The notes beneath the pieces were generated by a model. The model did no database searches. It had not been told where the DNA came from and was given only the letters and a program-made list of their open reading frames with translations. Shown here one piece after another: positions 53,813 to 64,000 of a stretch of DNA of 64,000 nucleotides; the first letter of the stretch is position 1; the number at the start of each line of letters is the position of its first letter. Position numbers and translations under genes: made by a program. This stretch comes from Diploptera punctata (taxonomy: Eukaryota; Arthropoda; Insecta; Blattodea; Blaberidae): assembly GCA_030220185.1 (NCBI GenBank), contig JASPKZ010003414.1, positions 1 to 64,000 on the forward strand, in the 5' to 3' direction.

Positions 53813-54130
53813 CTATCCATCCATAGTAATTCTGCCCGAAGGCAGGTCCTTCACTGCAATCATAGCATTTTCATTCTGTGCTTGCAGCTTTACTAGGGAA
53901 TTGCAGGTGTGGTAGATTCCCGTTTCTTTCCACACCGGTGAAGGATGATGATGATGATGGCCATATGATTTCGGGGGCCGTTTGGGCCTTAACGTTTTCC
54001 TGACATTTGTCTCACGGGCGAGGAAAAACCCCGATAAAAAACCTCACCCATAAAAACTTCCACGATCGGGGACCGAACCCGGGCCCGCTGCGTGACAAGG
54101 CAGCACGCTACCTCGAGACCACAGCGGTGG
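53813..54130 (-). mobile_element. SINE-1 copy with 7-bp duplication
   Basis: Full order on the minus strand: tRNA-like head (CCACCGCTGTGGTCTCGAGG, B box GGTTCGGTCCCCG), central domain with ACAAATGTCAGGAAAA, and a 3' end in ATGGATGG. TAGGACT stands on both sides (53806-53812 and 54133-54139). Colinear with 18203-18536. Confidence 0.82.
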
Positions 54131-54139
54131 ACTAGGACT

Positions 54140-54629
54140 GTATAGACTGTGGATTATCGCCTTTTTCTGTTATAGTAACGGTAACGTTATTAGTGGTAGC
54201 GGTGGTACAGCATGACATTATTAAAGCTAGGCATGTAATGACCGACAATTGTACCAGATAGTCCTTAGTTCAGCGATCAGTTTTTTTTAAGTATCGTACA
54301 TCTACGAATAGGATCCAAACACTAATTAACTCCTGAAGGAAGGCATACCAAGTCTCATACTAGTAGATTAAAAGTTGTCATGCTCGCCTCTGGATCCAAG
54401 GTACTCGCGTTCAATGGGTTTCCAAGGGCGTAAAAATCACGAGTAGGATATTTTTGAAATGTAAATAAAAGTCGTGGGTGCTATGTCCTATATTTATTGC
54501 ACATAGAAAACCTCAAGCCTAATAAACTGTTCCATAAAATGTGTTTACATTTATTAGAATTGGACTGTAGCACTGATGATCTGAGTGTCGTTATATAAAG
54601 TACTATGACATGAAAAGAAAAATAAAATG
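54140..54629. other. Unassigned DNA
   Basis: No coding content or element ends recognised. Confidence 0.45.
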
Positions 54630-54720
54630 CCTCAGCCGAGATATGAATCTGAAACCTTTAACTTTATACATTAATCATATGACCATTATTCCACTCAGGC
54701 TCCTAGCACAAACATTTATT
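54630..54720 (-). mobile_element. SINE-3 head, worn
   Basis: Plus-strand CTCAGCCGAGATATGAATCTG is a worn inverted B box, followed by the inverted A-box region ACTCAGGCTCCTAGCACAAA. Same layout as 56262-56350. Confidence 0.5.
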
Positions 54721-55068
54721 TTCCTTCCTTATATATGATTCTCAATTATGAGAGACAATGGGACATCGACCTCAGTGCTAACTCGCGACTTTCATAACAA
54801 GTTAGCATTTAAAGAGAATATAATGTATTAAAAAATGCAGATATACCACAAGAATGGAAGACAAGCATTGTTATACTCCTGTTCAAGAAAGAGACAAGAG
54901 AAAAATGGACAACTAAGGGGAATCAGTTTGTTAAACACATGCTACAAAATGTATGCAGACATTTTAAATGGAAAATTGAAAAGTTTCAGTGAAAAATTCC
55001 TTATGGAATGTCAAAACGGATTTAGGAAATGACGATCTTGTATTGATTCAGCATTTTCTGTTAAATTA

Positions 55069-55317
55069 TTGCTTGAAAAAAGAAGAGAATTCAACTTAGA
55101 AACACATTTTGCTTTCATAGATTTTGAAAATGCATTTGACGCAGTCAAGAGATCAAAACTCTTAAATATATTGGAAGACAGAAATATACCAAATTTACTT
55201 CTGCAGAACATACAAAATATTTACAAAGACAACACCATAAAGATTAAATTAAATAACAGATTTTCTGAAGAAGGAATTATAAATCGTGGTGTGAGACAAG
55301 GCTGCCCCTATCCCTAA
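55069..55317 (+). pseudogene. LINE-B2 reverse transcriptase palm fragment
   Basis: An 82-codon frame: HFAFIDFENAFDAVKRSKLL carries RT motif A with two Asp, then IQNIYKDNTIKIKLN and GVRQGCPYP (usually RQGCPLSP; a small deletion or shift occurs here). The FADD box follows in another frame. The methionine is internal. Confidence 0.82.
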
Positions 55318-55930
55318 CACTGTTTGCAATTATATCAATGAAGTAATATGTTGCTGGAACAAGACATATAAATTTGGAATAAGAATATCAGAAAATAGAA
55401 AATTAAACACCCTATTGTTTGCAGATGACCAAATAATAATAGTAAATTCAGAAGATAATCTACAGAAAGGTCTGTATGAACTTAACAAAATTACAGAAGA
55501 ATATGGTTTTGAAGATATCTACAGAAAAAACAAAAAATATGGCATTTCAAGGTGTAGATCCTGTCAGAAGTAAAATTATACTGGACAATAAAATTTTGGA
55601 GCAGGTGACCAGGCTAAATAAATCTATTCTAAATAATTTTACATATCTAGGATGCAATATCTCAAATGAAGAAGAAAAGGATGTAAATGCAAAAAATATC
55701 TAAATTTTTAAGAATTTTAGGGTTAATAAATTATATCTTCAAGCCACAGTTAGTCCAAAAGCATTCAAGATTAAAAGTGTATAAAACACTGGCTCTTCCA
55801 ACTCTTTTGTGTGGTAGCGAAGTATGGATATACAGAGACTTAGATCTGCTGAAATGAGATACCTTCGGAGGACTGCAGGATACACACTACTAGATCACAA
55901 AAAAATGAAGACATCTTAGAAGAATTACAC

Positions 55931-56125
55931 ATGGAACCTTTAGAAAACAAAATTTCTGATTATAAGTCAAGATGGATGCAACATGTTCATCGAATGAAAG
56001 ATCACAGAATACCCAAACAAATGTTAAGATATCAACCTGCAGGAAGAAGAAGACCAGGACGTCCACTCAAAAGACTTTTGGATGGTGTTTCTCTTGAGGC
56101 CGAAACAGGTCAACAAATGGCCTAA
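55931..56125 (+). pseudogene. LINE-B2 C-terminal fragment
   Basis: Reads MEPLENKISDYKSRWMQHVH, RMKDHRIPKQMLRYQPAG, RRRPGRPLKRLLDGV and EAETGQQMA, the same end as 44882-45445 on the minus strand. Basic, no catalytic residues. Confidence 0.82.
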
Positions 56126-56261
56126 ATTCGTGAATGTACTATGATGACGATGATGATTTAATTACAGCAGTAACGCTTCTTTATGTAGATGTTGTAATTC
56201 AATGTTGACACTTAGAAATGATGGCCATACATGATATAAATAGAAGAATAAACGACTGAAC

Positions 56262-56350
56262 CGGGATTTGAATCTCATATTTCTAACTTTAAATGGTAGT
56301 GGCAAAGCAACTAGTCCACTCAGGCTAATAGGCCTAGCATAAACATTTAT
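56262..56350 (-). mobile_element. SINE-3 head
   Basis: Plus-strand AACCGGGATTTGAATCTC is an inverted B box (GAGATTCAAATCCCGGTT) and ACTCAGGCTAATAGGCC the inverted A-box region. Compare 54630-54720 and 26760-26832. Confidence 0.55.
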
Positions 56351-56552
56351 TTTTCCTCTCAATCATGAGAGGCAACAGGATATTGGCCTCACTATCTTCT
56401 GCTGAGGATGGAACTGGTCCCAAAGTTCAAGAGTGTTTTAATTATTTCAATAGTTGAGAAAATGACATATAAGGTACAGAATTAAACACAATTTTAAACT
56501 ATAAATTCTATGACTAATACCTCAATGGAATTTTGCCATGAAATGTATTAGT

Positions 56553-57318
56553 AAAGACTATTTAACTCATGCCCCAAATGTGAGTCAATGACCAATCATA
56601 TTTCATTTAATTTTGGATTTACAACCAATCACAGTCGTTTTTCACCTCGATGTTATCAATTTAATTTTATGACATTAAAATCAAACTCTTCCTTTGTAAC
56701 ATTCTGAATAGGTCAGAACGCTATTTTGCAATGACTGACTCTATAAGAAATAAGTTGAATATAATAATTATCCTAGAATGCAAGTGGCTGCCAGATTGTA
56801 TATATAATGCACGAATGTAAACAAGTACTACTTGCTGGATATAATATAAAAACATCTGTAGCAACTGATTATACCACACAAACAAATAAACCACTGTTTG
56901 CAGTTTCTTAAACGTATTATTTCCCAGAAATTTATGTTCCAGTAAAATATAATTGGCATATTTACATCAGAGAACATCAGAAATTAATTAATAACCTATA
57001 ATCTTGGTTATAAACAGTTTGATTTGTTTCATCTTTCCTTCACTAGGGTGCATTCTTAAAATATTGCGATCCTTTGGCAATGAATATTATGATCTGGTTG
57101 CAGTGATGAACAAATGAAACATAATAAACGTTTCTTATTTGTTTTCAAACATCGCCGTTTACATTAAATATATAAGTATTTTAAAATAACTATATTTAAC
57201 TAATGATTTGTGAGTAAACAGCTTAATTTTATTCCTTAAATAGTCATAACAAATGCCGCTCTTAACTTCCAAATTCTCTAGATAAATTGGTAATCACTGG
57301 TGGCATTACTTATGATAA
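56553..57318 (+). mobile_element. Family M element, copy e
   Basis: Starts GACTATTTAACTCATGCC and ends GGTGGCATTACTTATGATA. The terminal hairpin is shortened: the loop and one arm are deleted (CTCTAGATAAATTGGTAATC). About 766 bp, otherwise colinear with c and d. Confidence 0.75.
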
Positions 57319-58334
57319 AGTACTGTGTATATCCTCTTCAATGCTTTCCTATCATATACGATACATGAGGTTGAATTTTGTATTCCCTATAAATAATTCA
57401 AGTTTGCTGTGAATGGTTTTGTAATGATGTTAGAGTGTTTTATGATCATATTTTTAATTTATTTATAATTCTTAACACTACGTGGCAACATTGTATAAAT
57501 CGTAAAACTTGTAAGTGCACTTGATCATAATAGATAAACACTCAAACCTGATTTAATGTATTGATTCTTAAAAAAAAATTATATTTGATAAATTACACAA
57601 AATCAGTTTTGTGCTCACCTACAGACCGAAGTTTGAAAAAAATCGAATACCTTTTGCTTTCAGAATTTATTATACTTCGTGCTCAAAAGTTATATGAAAT
57701 ACAAAATAAAATGTTATATATCTTAATTCCAAATCAGAACAAAATCATTATTTAGGCTATGAATATTCCCCGATTAATGTTCCACTCCTCCTGAAAATCT
57801 GAATCTCGAATTGATCAGAGAATATTAAACGGTCATATCCTAGCTATTTATAGACCTCATGTTTAGTTTGTGGTACTTAAACTTGAATTCAATTTGCTCT
57901 GTTATACTTTCCGTACTTACATATACCAAATCATATAGAGACATTGTAGTTGCCAATAGAAGTGTAACCAAACAGCGCAGCGCAATGTCATAGCGATATC
58001 ACGAGGATTCAGATCAAACCTGTATGGTTATCTGGTAAAGATAGTCGCACAGCTGCAATCTGCACATTTAATGGATATAAATTATCGTTAATAAGTGATT
58101 AAACGACCATCCACCAACACAATTGCATTACATTTCCAACATCAGCTGTAGTTTGTCACTTCAATTGAGTTACGTAGTCCGCTGGTTCACATTACAATGC
58201 CATACTCATCATTTACAGTTTGTTTTCTAATTTCTGCTCTCAATACCTCTATCCACATCGAAAAATAACAATTAAACACTTAATTAATTATAATAATAAA
58301 CATTCTATATTTATCTTATTTTAAATCTCCCGTT
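57319..58334. other. Unassigned AT-rich DNA
   Basis: No coding content or element ends recognised. Confidence 0.45.
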
Positions 58335-58760
58335 GTAAGGAACTTTTACACGCCACTCGGGCATTTCAGGAACACGACCACTCGAGAGAAGATTTTAAAC
58401 GCTACATAAATGAGCAGGACATGTGGCACGAATTGGGAATGAAAGATGTGCAAGAAAGCTTCTTGTAGGAAAACCAGAGGGAAAGCGATCAAGCAGTAGA
58501 CCAAGAATGAGGTGTGAGAATAACATTAACTATGATTTGAGGGAAGTAGATTGTACAGGGGATGATTTTGAAACATTTGATCAATGTAAGGATGTATGGA
58601 GAGCTTACGTCCGCGCAGTCATGGGACTACGGGTTCGACAGTGCCTGTTAGTTACTTGCTTACATAATTCTATACATTTTGATCACACAAGGTTATGGAG
58701 GGTTTCCCTGGATGAGTGATCAGCTCTATATTAGTGTCACCTCCGATACAACACGTACAT
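58335..58760 (+). repeat. Repeat shared with 42730-42910, split by LINE-A
   Basis: 58345-58400 (CACTCGGGCATTTCAGGAAC, CGACCACTCGAGAGAAGATT) and 58675-58760 (TTGATCACACAAGGTTATGG) match the repeat at 42.7 kb in order. The LINE-A fragment at 58410-58660 interrupts it. Confidence 0.5.
58410..58660 (+). mobile_element. LINE-A 3' end with 7-bp target duplication
   Basis: The frame from 58423 reads MARIGNERCARKLLVGKPEG, then RPRMRCENNINYDLREVDCT and VWRAYVRAVMGLRV, before passing the family end into flanking DNA. TACATAA stands on both sides (58403-58409 and 58661-58667). Strongly 5' truncated to about 250 bp. Confidence 0.82.
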
Positions 58761-58829
58761 TTAAGTCAAGACACCACATTTATTTTAATATTTGTGCTAA
58801 AGGAGTTGAATATGGTGTGGATGATTTTG

Positions 58830-59005
58830 ATGGCCAAATGGTGCTCCGGGACATTTCAAGCCTTAACGTTTCCCGACATTTGTCTTACAAGTGAGGAACG
58901 AATCCCGAAAAATCCTCACGCACAGAACTTTCCTTATCCACGAATCGAACCAGGTGCCTCTCCGCCTAAGGCAGTAACTTTATTACTACACCACAGCGGA
59001 GGACA

Positions 59006-59006
<1 letters not shown>
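58830..59006 (-). mobile_element. SINE-1, partial copy
   Basis: The minus strand begins at the head (plus-strand CACCACAGCGGAGGACAAAT inverted) and runs through the central domain (ACAAATGTCGGGAAACG) to about 58830. The 3' end is missing. Confidence 0.65.
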
Positions 59007-59072
<66 letters not shown>

Positions 59073-59074
59073 GT
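59007..59074. repeat. (AAT)n microsatellite
   Basis: About 22 AAT units beside the SINE-1 head. Confidence 0.97.
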
Positions 59075-59094
59075 AATTCCAAGCTGATGAAATA

Positions 59095-59333
59095 AAATTC
59101 CTCAACACAGCACAGAAATAAGACAGCAACTAGAAGAGAGGAATTGAAACAACAATGGTGATATACAGAACATACTGGAAAGAACACTTAGCAGGGATGA
59201 CCGAGACCAGAATATCAAAACCAGCATATAACTATTCACCAAGAGGAAGAAGAGGTTTGGGAAGACCAAAGAAACGATGGAAAGAGCAGCAATTTGGAGC
59301 CGGAACAATCTAGCAAAAAGCCTAAATCATAAC

Positions 59334-59335
<2 letters not shown>
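59095..59335 (+). mobile_element. LINE-B 3' end with (AAT)n tail
   Basis: Close to the end of the 6175-6975 copy: AGAAATAAGACAGCAACTAG, AACATACTGGAAAGAACACT, GGGAAGACCAAAGAAACGAT, then a tail of AAT units (59335-59500) where the other copy has GAA units. Confidence 0.75.
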
Positions 59336-59378
<43 letters not shown>

Positions 59379-59443
59379 TAATAATAATAATAATAATAAT
59401 AATGAAAATGATAATAATAATAATAATAATAATAATGAAAATT

Positions 59444-59474
<31 letters not shown>

Positions 59475-59500
59475 TAATAATAATAATAATAATAATTAAA
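59335..59500. repeat. (AAT)n microsatellite, interrupted
   Basis: A long AAT tract with GAA- and GAT-containing interruptions, probably grown from the LINE-B tail. Confidence 0.95.
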
Positions 59501-59511
59501 GCAATATTTTA

Positions 59512-59611
59512 AGTACTCGCACGAGTAGGGAAATGAAACCTCTTGTAGGAAACTAGTGGGAAGGGCCCATTATGAAGGCCATGAATGAGATGGGATAATA
59601 ATACACCGTGT
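59512..59611 (+). mobile_element. LINE-A 3' region, left part of a split copy
   Basis: GGAAATGAAACCTCTTGTAG to GAATGAGATGGGATAATAAT corresponds to the KLLVGKPEG...RMRWENN region of LINE-A. The copy resumes at 61058 after the mariner-type element. Confidence 0.7.
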
Positions 59612-59779
59612 CCCATTCAAACCTCCCCCATTTGAATTAATCATAACTCTCAATGTATGCGGAATTATGAAATGAGGTTGGTACTCGTATTAAAATAAAG
59701 AGAAACTCAAGCATTTTTGTTTGCATTGTTGCAGTTAATTCATCTGTCTCATGTTGGGCAGTAATGACATAAAACAAAA

Positions 59780-60918
59780 TGGCGACTCCTCAGCAACGAG
59801 CAGAAACTGTTTTCTGGTATGCAGAGACGAAGTCAATAATTACAGTGCAAATAAATTACCGGGGAGAATATGGAGGAAATGCACCTGATGGGAAGACCAC
59901 TAAGACATGGCTTGAAGCGTTTCTGGCGACTGGAAGCGTTGAAAAATAATCAGGAGATCAGGATTTCAGAGAAGTTCACAAAAATCAATTCGCCATGCTT
60001 CCCGGCTGTTCGTGTGCCAAAATCAACTGTGCATCGAGTGTTTCTTAAGCAGCTTCGTTTGTACACCCCTACAAGGTGCAAATTGTTCAACAAATGAAGC
60101 CAGATGACAGGCCGCGAAGACAGGCATTCACTGGATCGTATTGACAAGGACCCTCAATTTCTTGTAAACGTCTTGTTTTCTGACGAGGCAACGTACCATG
60201 TATCAGGATCTGTTAATCGGCACAATATAAGGATCTGGGGTGCGCAAAATCCACACGTCTATCGTGAACACGTCCGGGATAGCCTAAAAGTAAACGTTTG
60301 GTGCGGCCTGATGAAGAACAGATTTTAGGTCATTTTTCCTTCCATGAGAAGTAAATAACTGGCCCGGTATACCATGACACGTAGGAACAGTTCTTGTACC
60401 TCCACGTGGCTGATCTGCAACCTCAAGTAATCTTTCAGCAAGATGGAGCCCAACCACAGTAGAGCCTGGATGTTCGGAATTCACTCAAAGAATCCTTCCC
60501 AGATTTCTTCCATGAGAAGTAAATAACTGACCCGGTATACCATGACACGTTGGAACAGTTTTTGTACCTACAAGTAGCTGATCAGCAACCCCAAGTAATC
60601 TTTCAGCAAGATAGAGCCCAACCACAGTAGAGCCTGGATGTTCGGAATTCACTCAAAGATTCCTTCCCATATAGGTGGATTGGACGCGGCGGACCAATTT
60701 GCTGGCCATCACGTTCGCCAGACATGACTCCACTGGACTTCTTCCTCTGGAGGTATGTAAAAGACCGTGTGTTTGCGACTCCAGTACAAGATCTTCATGA
60801 TTTACGAACCCGTATCCTTGACACAATTGCAACAATGCCAATGGGTACGTTGGACAGAACGTGGCACGAAATCGAACACAGACTTGTTGTTCGTGCTACT
60901 GAAGGTGCCCATATATAG
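59780..60918 (+). pseudogene. IS630/Tc1-mariner transposase pseudogene
   Basis: Starts MATPQQRAETVFWYAETKSI at 59780 (helix-turn-helix region) and breaks at a stop near 59950. It resumes in another frame as VPKSTVHRVFLKQLRLY. 60104-60328 carries the first catalytic Asp (VLFSDEATYHVSG) and NRHNIRIWG, VNVWCGL. The second Asp is in FQQDGAQPQ, repeated as FQQDRAQPQ by the 168-bp duplication. The third is in TPLDFFLWRYVKD (60724-60918), followed by DRTWHEIEHRL and EGAHI at the C-terminus. Frameshifts and stops make it inactive, but all three acidic positions are still readable. Confidence 0.9.
60341..60668 (+). repeat. 168-bp tandem duplication inside the transposase
   Basis: TCCATGAGAAGTAAATAACT begins at 60341 and again at 60509. 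The two copies share nearly all bases through ACTCAAAGA-TCCTTCCCA. 168 is a multiple of three, so the frame is kept. Confidence 0.95.
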
Positions 60919-61057
60919 GTATTTAGTGTGACAATGTGTGGCAATGAAAATTCTTTGAAGTTCTGTTTCGTTTAATACCAGCCCCATTTTATAATTCCGC
61001 ATACTTTGTTAGTTATGATTAATTAAAATATGGGAGGTTTGAATGGGTCACCCTGTA

Positions 61058-61190
61058 TTTACGATTATGTTATGGAGGTGTATTATACAAGGAATGATTA
61101 GAAAACATGAGCTTAGGATAGATATGTACGGAGAGAATATGTCCGCGCGGTCATGAACCTCTGGGTTCGATAGTGCCAGTTAGCATTTCA
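61058..61190 (+). mobile_element. LINE-A 3' end, right part of the split copy
   Basis: GATTATGTTATGGAGGTG to the family end GGGTTCGATAGTGCCAGT. Joined to 59512-59611 across the mariner-type insertion. Confidence 0.75.
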
Positions 61191-61261
61191 TTAAGAATCC
61201 TCATTAACAATTAATCAGGTCATTAGCGTCACTCTCTCTATGACTTAAACACATCGTTTCC

Positions 61262-61332
61262 AGCAACCGGTGGGGGGGTTGAATCTGGAAAAATTGAAAG
61301 CAGATGCTATTGTGATAACCACTAGACCACCA
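61262..61332 (-). mobile_element. tRNA-like sequence
   Basis: Minus strand: GTGGTCTAGTGGTTATCAC (A box) and AGATTCAACCCCCC (worn B box). Resembles a Glu/Val-type tRNA head. The cloverleaf is incomplete. Confidence 0.45.
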
Positions 61333-61723
61333 CAAAAGACAGTTCATGGATTATTACTTGAAGTAACATAGATTAGATCGGCTACATTGCTTATACCACT
61401 AATTGAATGCCCAGATGCATGAGTAACGTATAGCCTACACGATACAGACCCTTTGTGTAAATTGAATGTTCCACAAATATCGATAGGGATTCTGAAGTAA
61501 ATACAGTTTTTATTATTCAGAAGAATGTGTAATATTATTTTCAAATTGAAACCTAAATCGTAGGATTTGGTTTAGAGGGTGATCGTTCAAAGCTCACTTA
61601 TACTAAACAGATACTAATATTTCCTTCAGTCAAGAAAGAAGACCAAAATCCTGGAGTGTAGTTTCGACATTAGAGCCCATTTCATTATAATCACAAATTT
61701 GCAATATTATTAATTTAAAATAA
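61333..61723. other. Unassigned DNA
   Basis: No coding content recognised. Confidence 0.45.
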
Positions 61724-62355
61724 AGTATCATGAGTAATGCCACTAGTGATTTACAATTTATCTAGAGGATTTAAAAATCAAGAGTTGCATTTATTAGGAC
61801 TATTTAACGAATAAAATTAAGATCTTTACTAAAAATCATTATTTAAATGTAGTTTTAAAATATTTATATATTTAATGTAACGGCGATGTTTGAAAACAAA
61901 TAAGAAATGTTTCATTATGTTTTATTTATTCATCCATTGCAACATGATCATATTAATTATTTATTGCCAAATAGGATCGCAATATTGTAAGAATACACCC
62001 TAGTGGACAAAAAATGAAACTGTATTTTATAACCAATATCATAGGTTATTAATTATTTTTTTAGGAAACAACTCAGTAAAATTATTATTTAAAAACACAA
62101 TTACTGAACACACCATTATCAAATGTGTAGTTCGAAGGAATCTGTTCATTATTTGCTATATTCAACGTATTTGTTGGTGAGTCAGTCACTGCAAAATAAT
62201 GTACCGACCTGTTCAGAATATTAAAAAGGAGGAGCTTTATTGATTTTGGTAAACATAATTCGATAATTAGTGAGGCGATACACAACTGTCATTGGTTGTA
62301 AAACAAAATTCATAGAAACGTGATTGGCCATTAACTCCCGTTTAGGACATGCGAT
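61724..62355 (-). mobile_element. Family M element, copy f, rearranged
   Basis: Begins ATCATGAGTAATGCCACTAG (terminal hairpin, shortened) and follows family M inverted to about 62065, where about 120 bases of unrelated sequence replace part of the middle. It resumes at GTCAGTCACTGCAAAATAAT and runs to about 62355. Confidence 0.7.
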
Positions 62356-62709
62356 AAATCGTCTACAAAAAGCACTTGACAGCCCAGTCGATATAGGCTA
62401 ACAATCTAGCTGTGATATGATCATAAGTTGGAGTATCTATAACAAGTATAAAGAATCACTGGAATTGCATACATTTTATCGAGAATTTCTGTTAAGAAGG
62501 TAGCTTTTGAGACTTGCATTTAGGTGGTTACGGTAATTCAGATCCCTGTACCGATATTTGTATTGGGTTCTTTCATCAGCCTTAAAAGGGAATTCTTGAA
62601 CATACAGTTCTTATCATCAGATAATTAAAGTTTGTAGATGAGATAACGACATCTGATGTTGAAACATCTATTGACCAAAATCGAATAAATATAACGATTT
62701 TTTAACAAA
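62356..62709. other. Unassigned DNA
   Basis: Contains CATCTGATGTTGAAACATC near 62650, faintly like a retroelement 3' signature. Nothing else recognised. Confidence 0.4.
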
Positions 62710-63498
62710 TCTAATATATAAAAATGAATGTTGGTTTGTTTGTTCGTACTTTATGCGCGGCCATATCGTTGATCCGATTGTGATGGGGTTTTACGCAAAT
62801 GTTCAGGAGATTCCCGGGATGAACATAGGCTATAAGAGAGTTGTTATACTCAACTCGTACATCCTTAAAAATCGCCCTTTGTAGTGGAAAACATGAAAAA
62901 ACAACTCTTTGGACGCATAAATGGCTTACGCTGCCTAAACCATAACAAATATACAAATTTAATGTACACAGAATTGAATATCTCAAAACGCTCTACTAAA
63001 AAGTCCCCGACAGCATGTTTATCTCTTACGGATAACTCACAATAACCACTTCTGTTATTCATTGAAGGCAAGAAGATCGAGACAAGTACGTAGATTCCTG
63101 TGCAAGCATAGCAGTTCATGGCGGGTATTCTTTTACGGATAACTAATAATAACGAAATTTGCCTTTAGGTCATTTATGCCAAGAAGATCGAGATAAGTAG
63201 ATTCCCGGGCAACACCGGGTAATGAGCACGGGGAATCTTAAAATAATTACGATACACATTTACAATTATTTTTCAATTATTCAACTAATCCTAAGTAATA
63301 CATTATTTTTTGTCTTTCAGCTCCTTTATGTCAAGAAGATTGTGATGAGTAGATTCCCGGACAAGGCCGGGTAATCAGGAGGGGGTATCTAAAAATATAA
63401 ATTTATAATTATTTTTCCTGTTACTTATTCAATTAAACATAAAAGCACGTTAATTTTCATTTAATTAGGCTTAGCAGCGCACGCCGGGTATTAGCTAA
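62710..63498 (+). mobile_element. Helitron-like element, copy 4, intact ends
   Basis: A|TCTAATATATAAAAATG at the start (TC at 62710-62711) and CGCCGGGTATTAGCTAA|T at the end (CTAA at 63495-63498), exactly the TC...CTRR layout with insertion between A and T. The GATCGAGATAAGTAGATTCC...GGGTA module is repeated near 63080, 63185 and 63335. 789 bp, no proteins. Best reference for the family here. Confidence 0.65.
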
Positions 63499-64000
63499 TA
63501 TATTATAATTAGTAAAATGACGATAATTTGTAAAAATCACTTCAATTTATTATTTGTCAAATCTAAAATTCGCAATAACTTTCAAAGTGGATTACAAATT
63601 TCATACGGTATTTTATAGGTAAAATTTCAAAATGTTAATTCCGATGCTGAGCATTTTTGCTGTTTAAAGCATTTAACTCTTCTCGACTTTCTCCACTTTA
63701 TGTTACCTTTTTCTCATTCTTCAGTACTGCGCTAGTTCCACGGGAAGTGTTGTTCGAGGAATCTGACCACATGCAGTACATTTTCAATTAAGACTCCCGA
63801 GACTGTATTATTGATTTTGAATGCTACATACTATCCCTGAAACAGCACTTCTATGTTCTATAAAGCATAACTGTATCTAAATTAAGTCTTTGATATTTAG
63901 TTAAATTCGAGTTTTTAATTGAGGTGTACAGAACAACGTTTAAGGAAAACATATTTTAATCAAAGTGAGTGTTTATAAAATAATGATTTGTGGGGCGGCC
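63499..64000. other. Unassigned AT-rich DNA
   Basis: No coding content or element ends recognised up to the window edge. Confidence 0.45.

Larger units (their letters stand above)
54790..56155 (+). mobile_element. LINE-B2, 3' half
   Basis: A plus-strand LINE from RT fingers to the 3' end. Open pieces are 54835-55032 (GISLLNTCYKMYADILN), 55069-55317 (palm motif A), 55476-55703 and 55931-56125 (C-terminus), with LLFADDQIIIVNSEDNLQ in a frame near 55412-55465 (FADD codons 55418-55429, intact). It ends GAATGTACTATGATGACGATG. Several single frameshifts; the motifs are well kept, so it is a fairly young copy. Confidence 0.85.
59614..61055 (+). mobile_element. mariner/IS630-type element, 1442 bp, TA duplication
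   Basis: The left end CACCGTGTCCCATTCAAACC and the inverted right end CAGGGTGACCCATTCAAACC match, continuing for about 80 bases (AATTAATCATAACT, ATGCGGAATTAT). TA stands on both sides (59612-59613 and 61056-61057), and the flanks rejoin into LINE-A. It contains a nearly full transposase pseudogene with an internal 168-bp tandem duplication. Without that the element would be about 1.27 kb, the usual size for this superfamily. Confidence 0.92.

Overview
This is a repeat-dominated stretch of animal nuclear DNA, almost certainly from an insect. It is AT-rich and has no recognisable host gene, no operon-like packing and no bacterial signals. Nearly every protein-like stretch is a broken piece of a non-LTR retrotransposon (LINE) or a DNA transposase. 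The commonest LINE (called LINE-A here), the tRNA-derived SINEs and the microsatellite-tailed retroposons look to me like those of a large polyneopteran genome such as a cockroach. That is a judgement from memory of such repeats, not a database result.

Layout. 1-395 is a (GAGAGAGAGC)-type satellite edge. 1-9 kb holds a Helitron-like element (2027-3024) and a pile of LINE fragments (LINE-A at 1.6, 3.7-4.7, 7.3-7.9 and 8.7-9.3 kb; LINE-B at 1.1 and 6.2-7.0 kb). 9342-10286 is a mariner/IS630-type element with about 105-bp inverted ends; 10667-11375 is a second Helitron-like element. 12.0-12.5 kb is a worn ~62-bp tandem array. 15.1-19.1 kb is the best-resolved locus: two copies of a ~0.75-kb hairpin-ended DNA element (family M) lie tail to tail, one split by two retroposons and the other by a SINE, each insertion with an exact target-site duplication. 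20.7-22.8 kb holds several tRNA-like Pol III cassettes, a composite repeat (tRNA-Tyr-like sequence with intron plus a >500-bp palindrome), a Penelope-like C-terminus and a Tc1 fragment.

23-38 kb: a LINE-A copy split by a 546-bp element with a TTA duplication, a foldback element with a 42-bp internal repeat, a mariner transposase pseudogene (DD34D spacing, second Asp lost), decayed LINEs, a jockey-like LINE split by a Helitron-like element, a hammerhead-core-like motif, and a hAT-type MITE with an 8-bp duplication. 38-48 kb is mostly decayed LINE and SINE matter plus unassigned AT-rich DNA. 48087-48546 is a perfect 77-bp x 6 minisatellite. 49-57 kb has three more family M copies, the second composite repeat in inverse orientation, a SINE with a target duplication and a LINE-B2 copy. 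58-61 kb has a LINE-A fragment split by a 1442-bp mariner/IS630 element whose transposase carries a 168-bp tandem duplication. 61.7-63.5 kb holds a sixth family M copy and a fourth Helitron-like element.

No set of genes here works together as a pathway. The biology is that of mobile elements inserting into one another, and the nesting order can be read from the target-site duplications. Family names (LINE-A, LINE-B, SINE-1, M) are labels for this window only.
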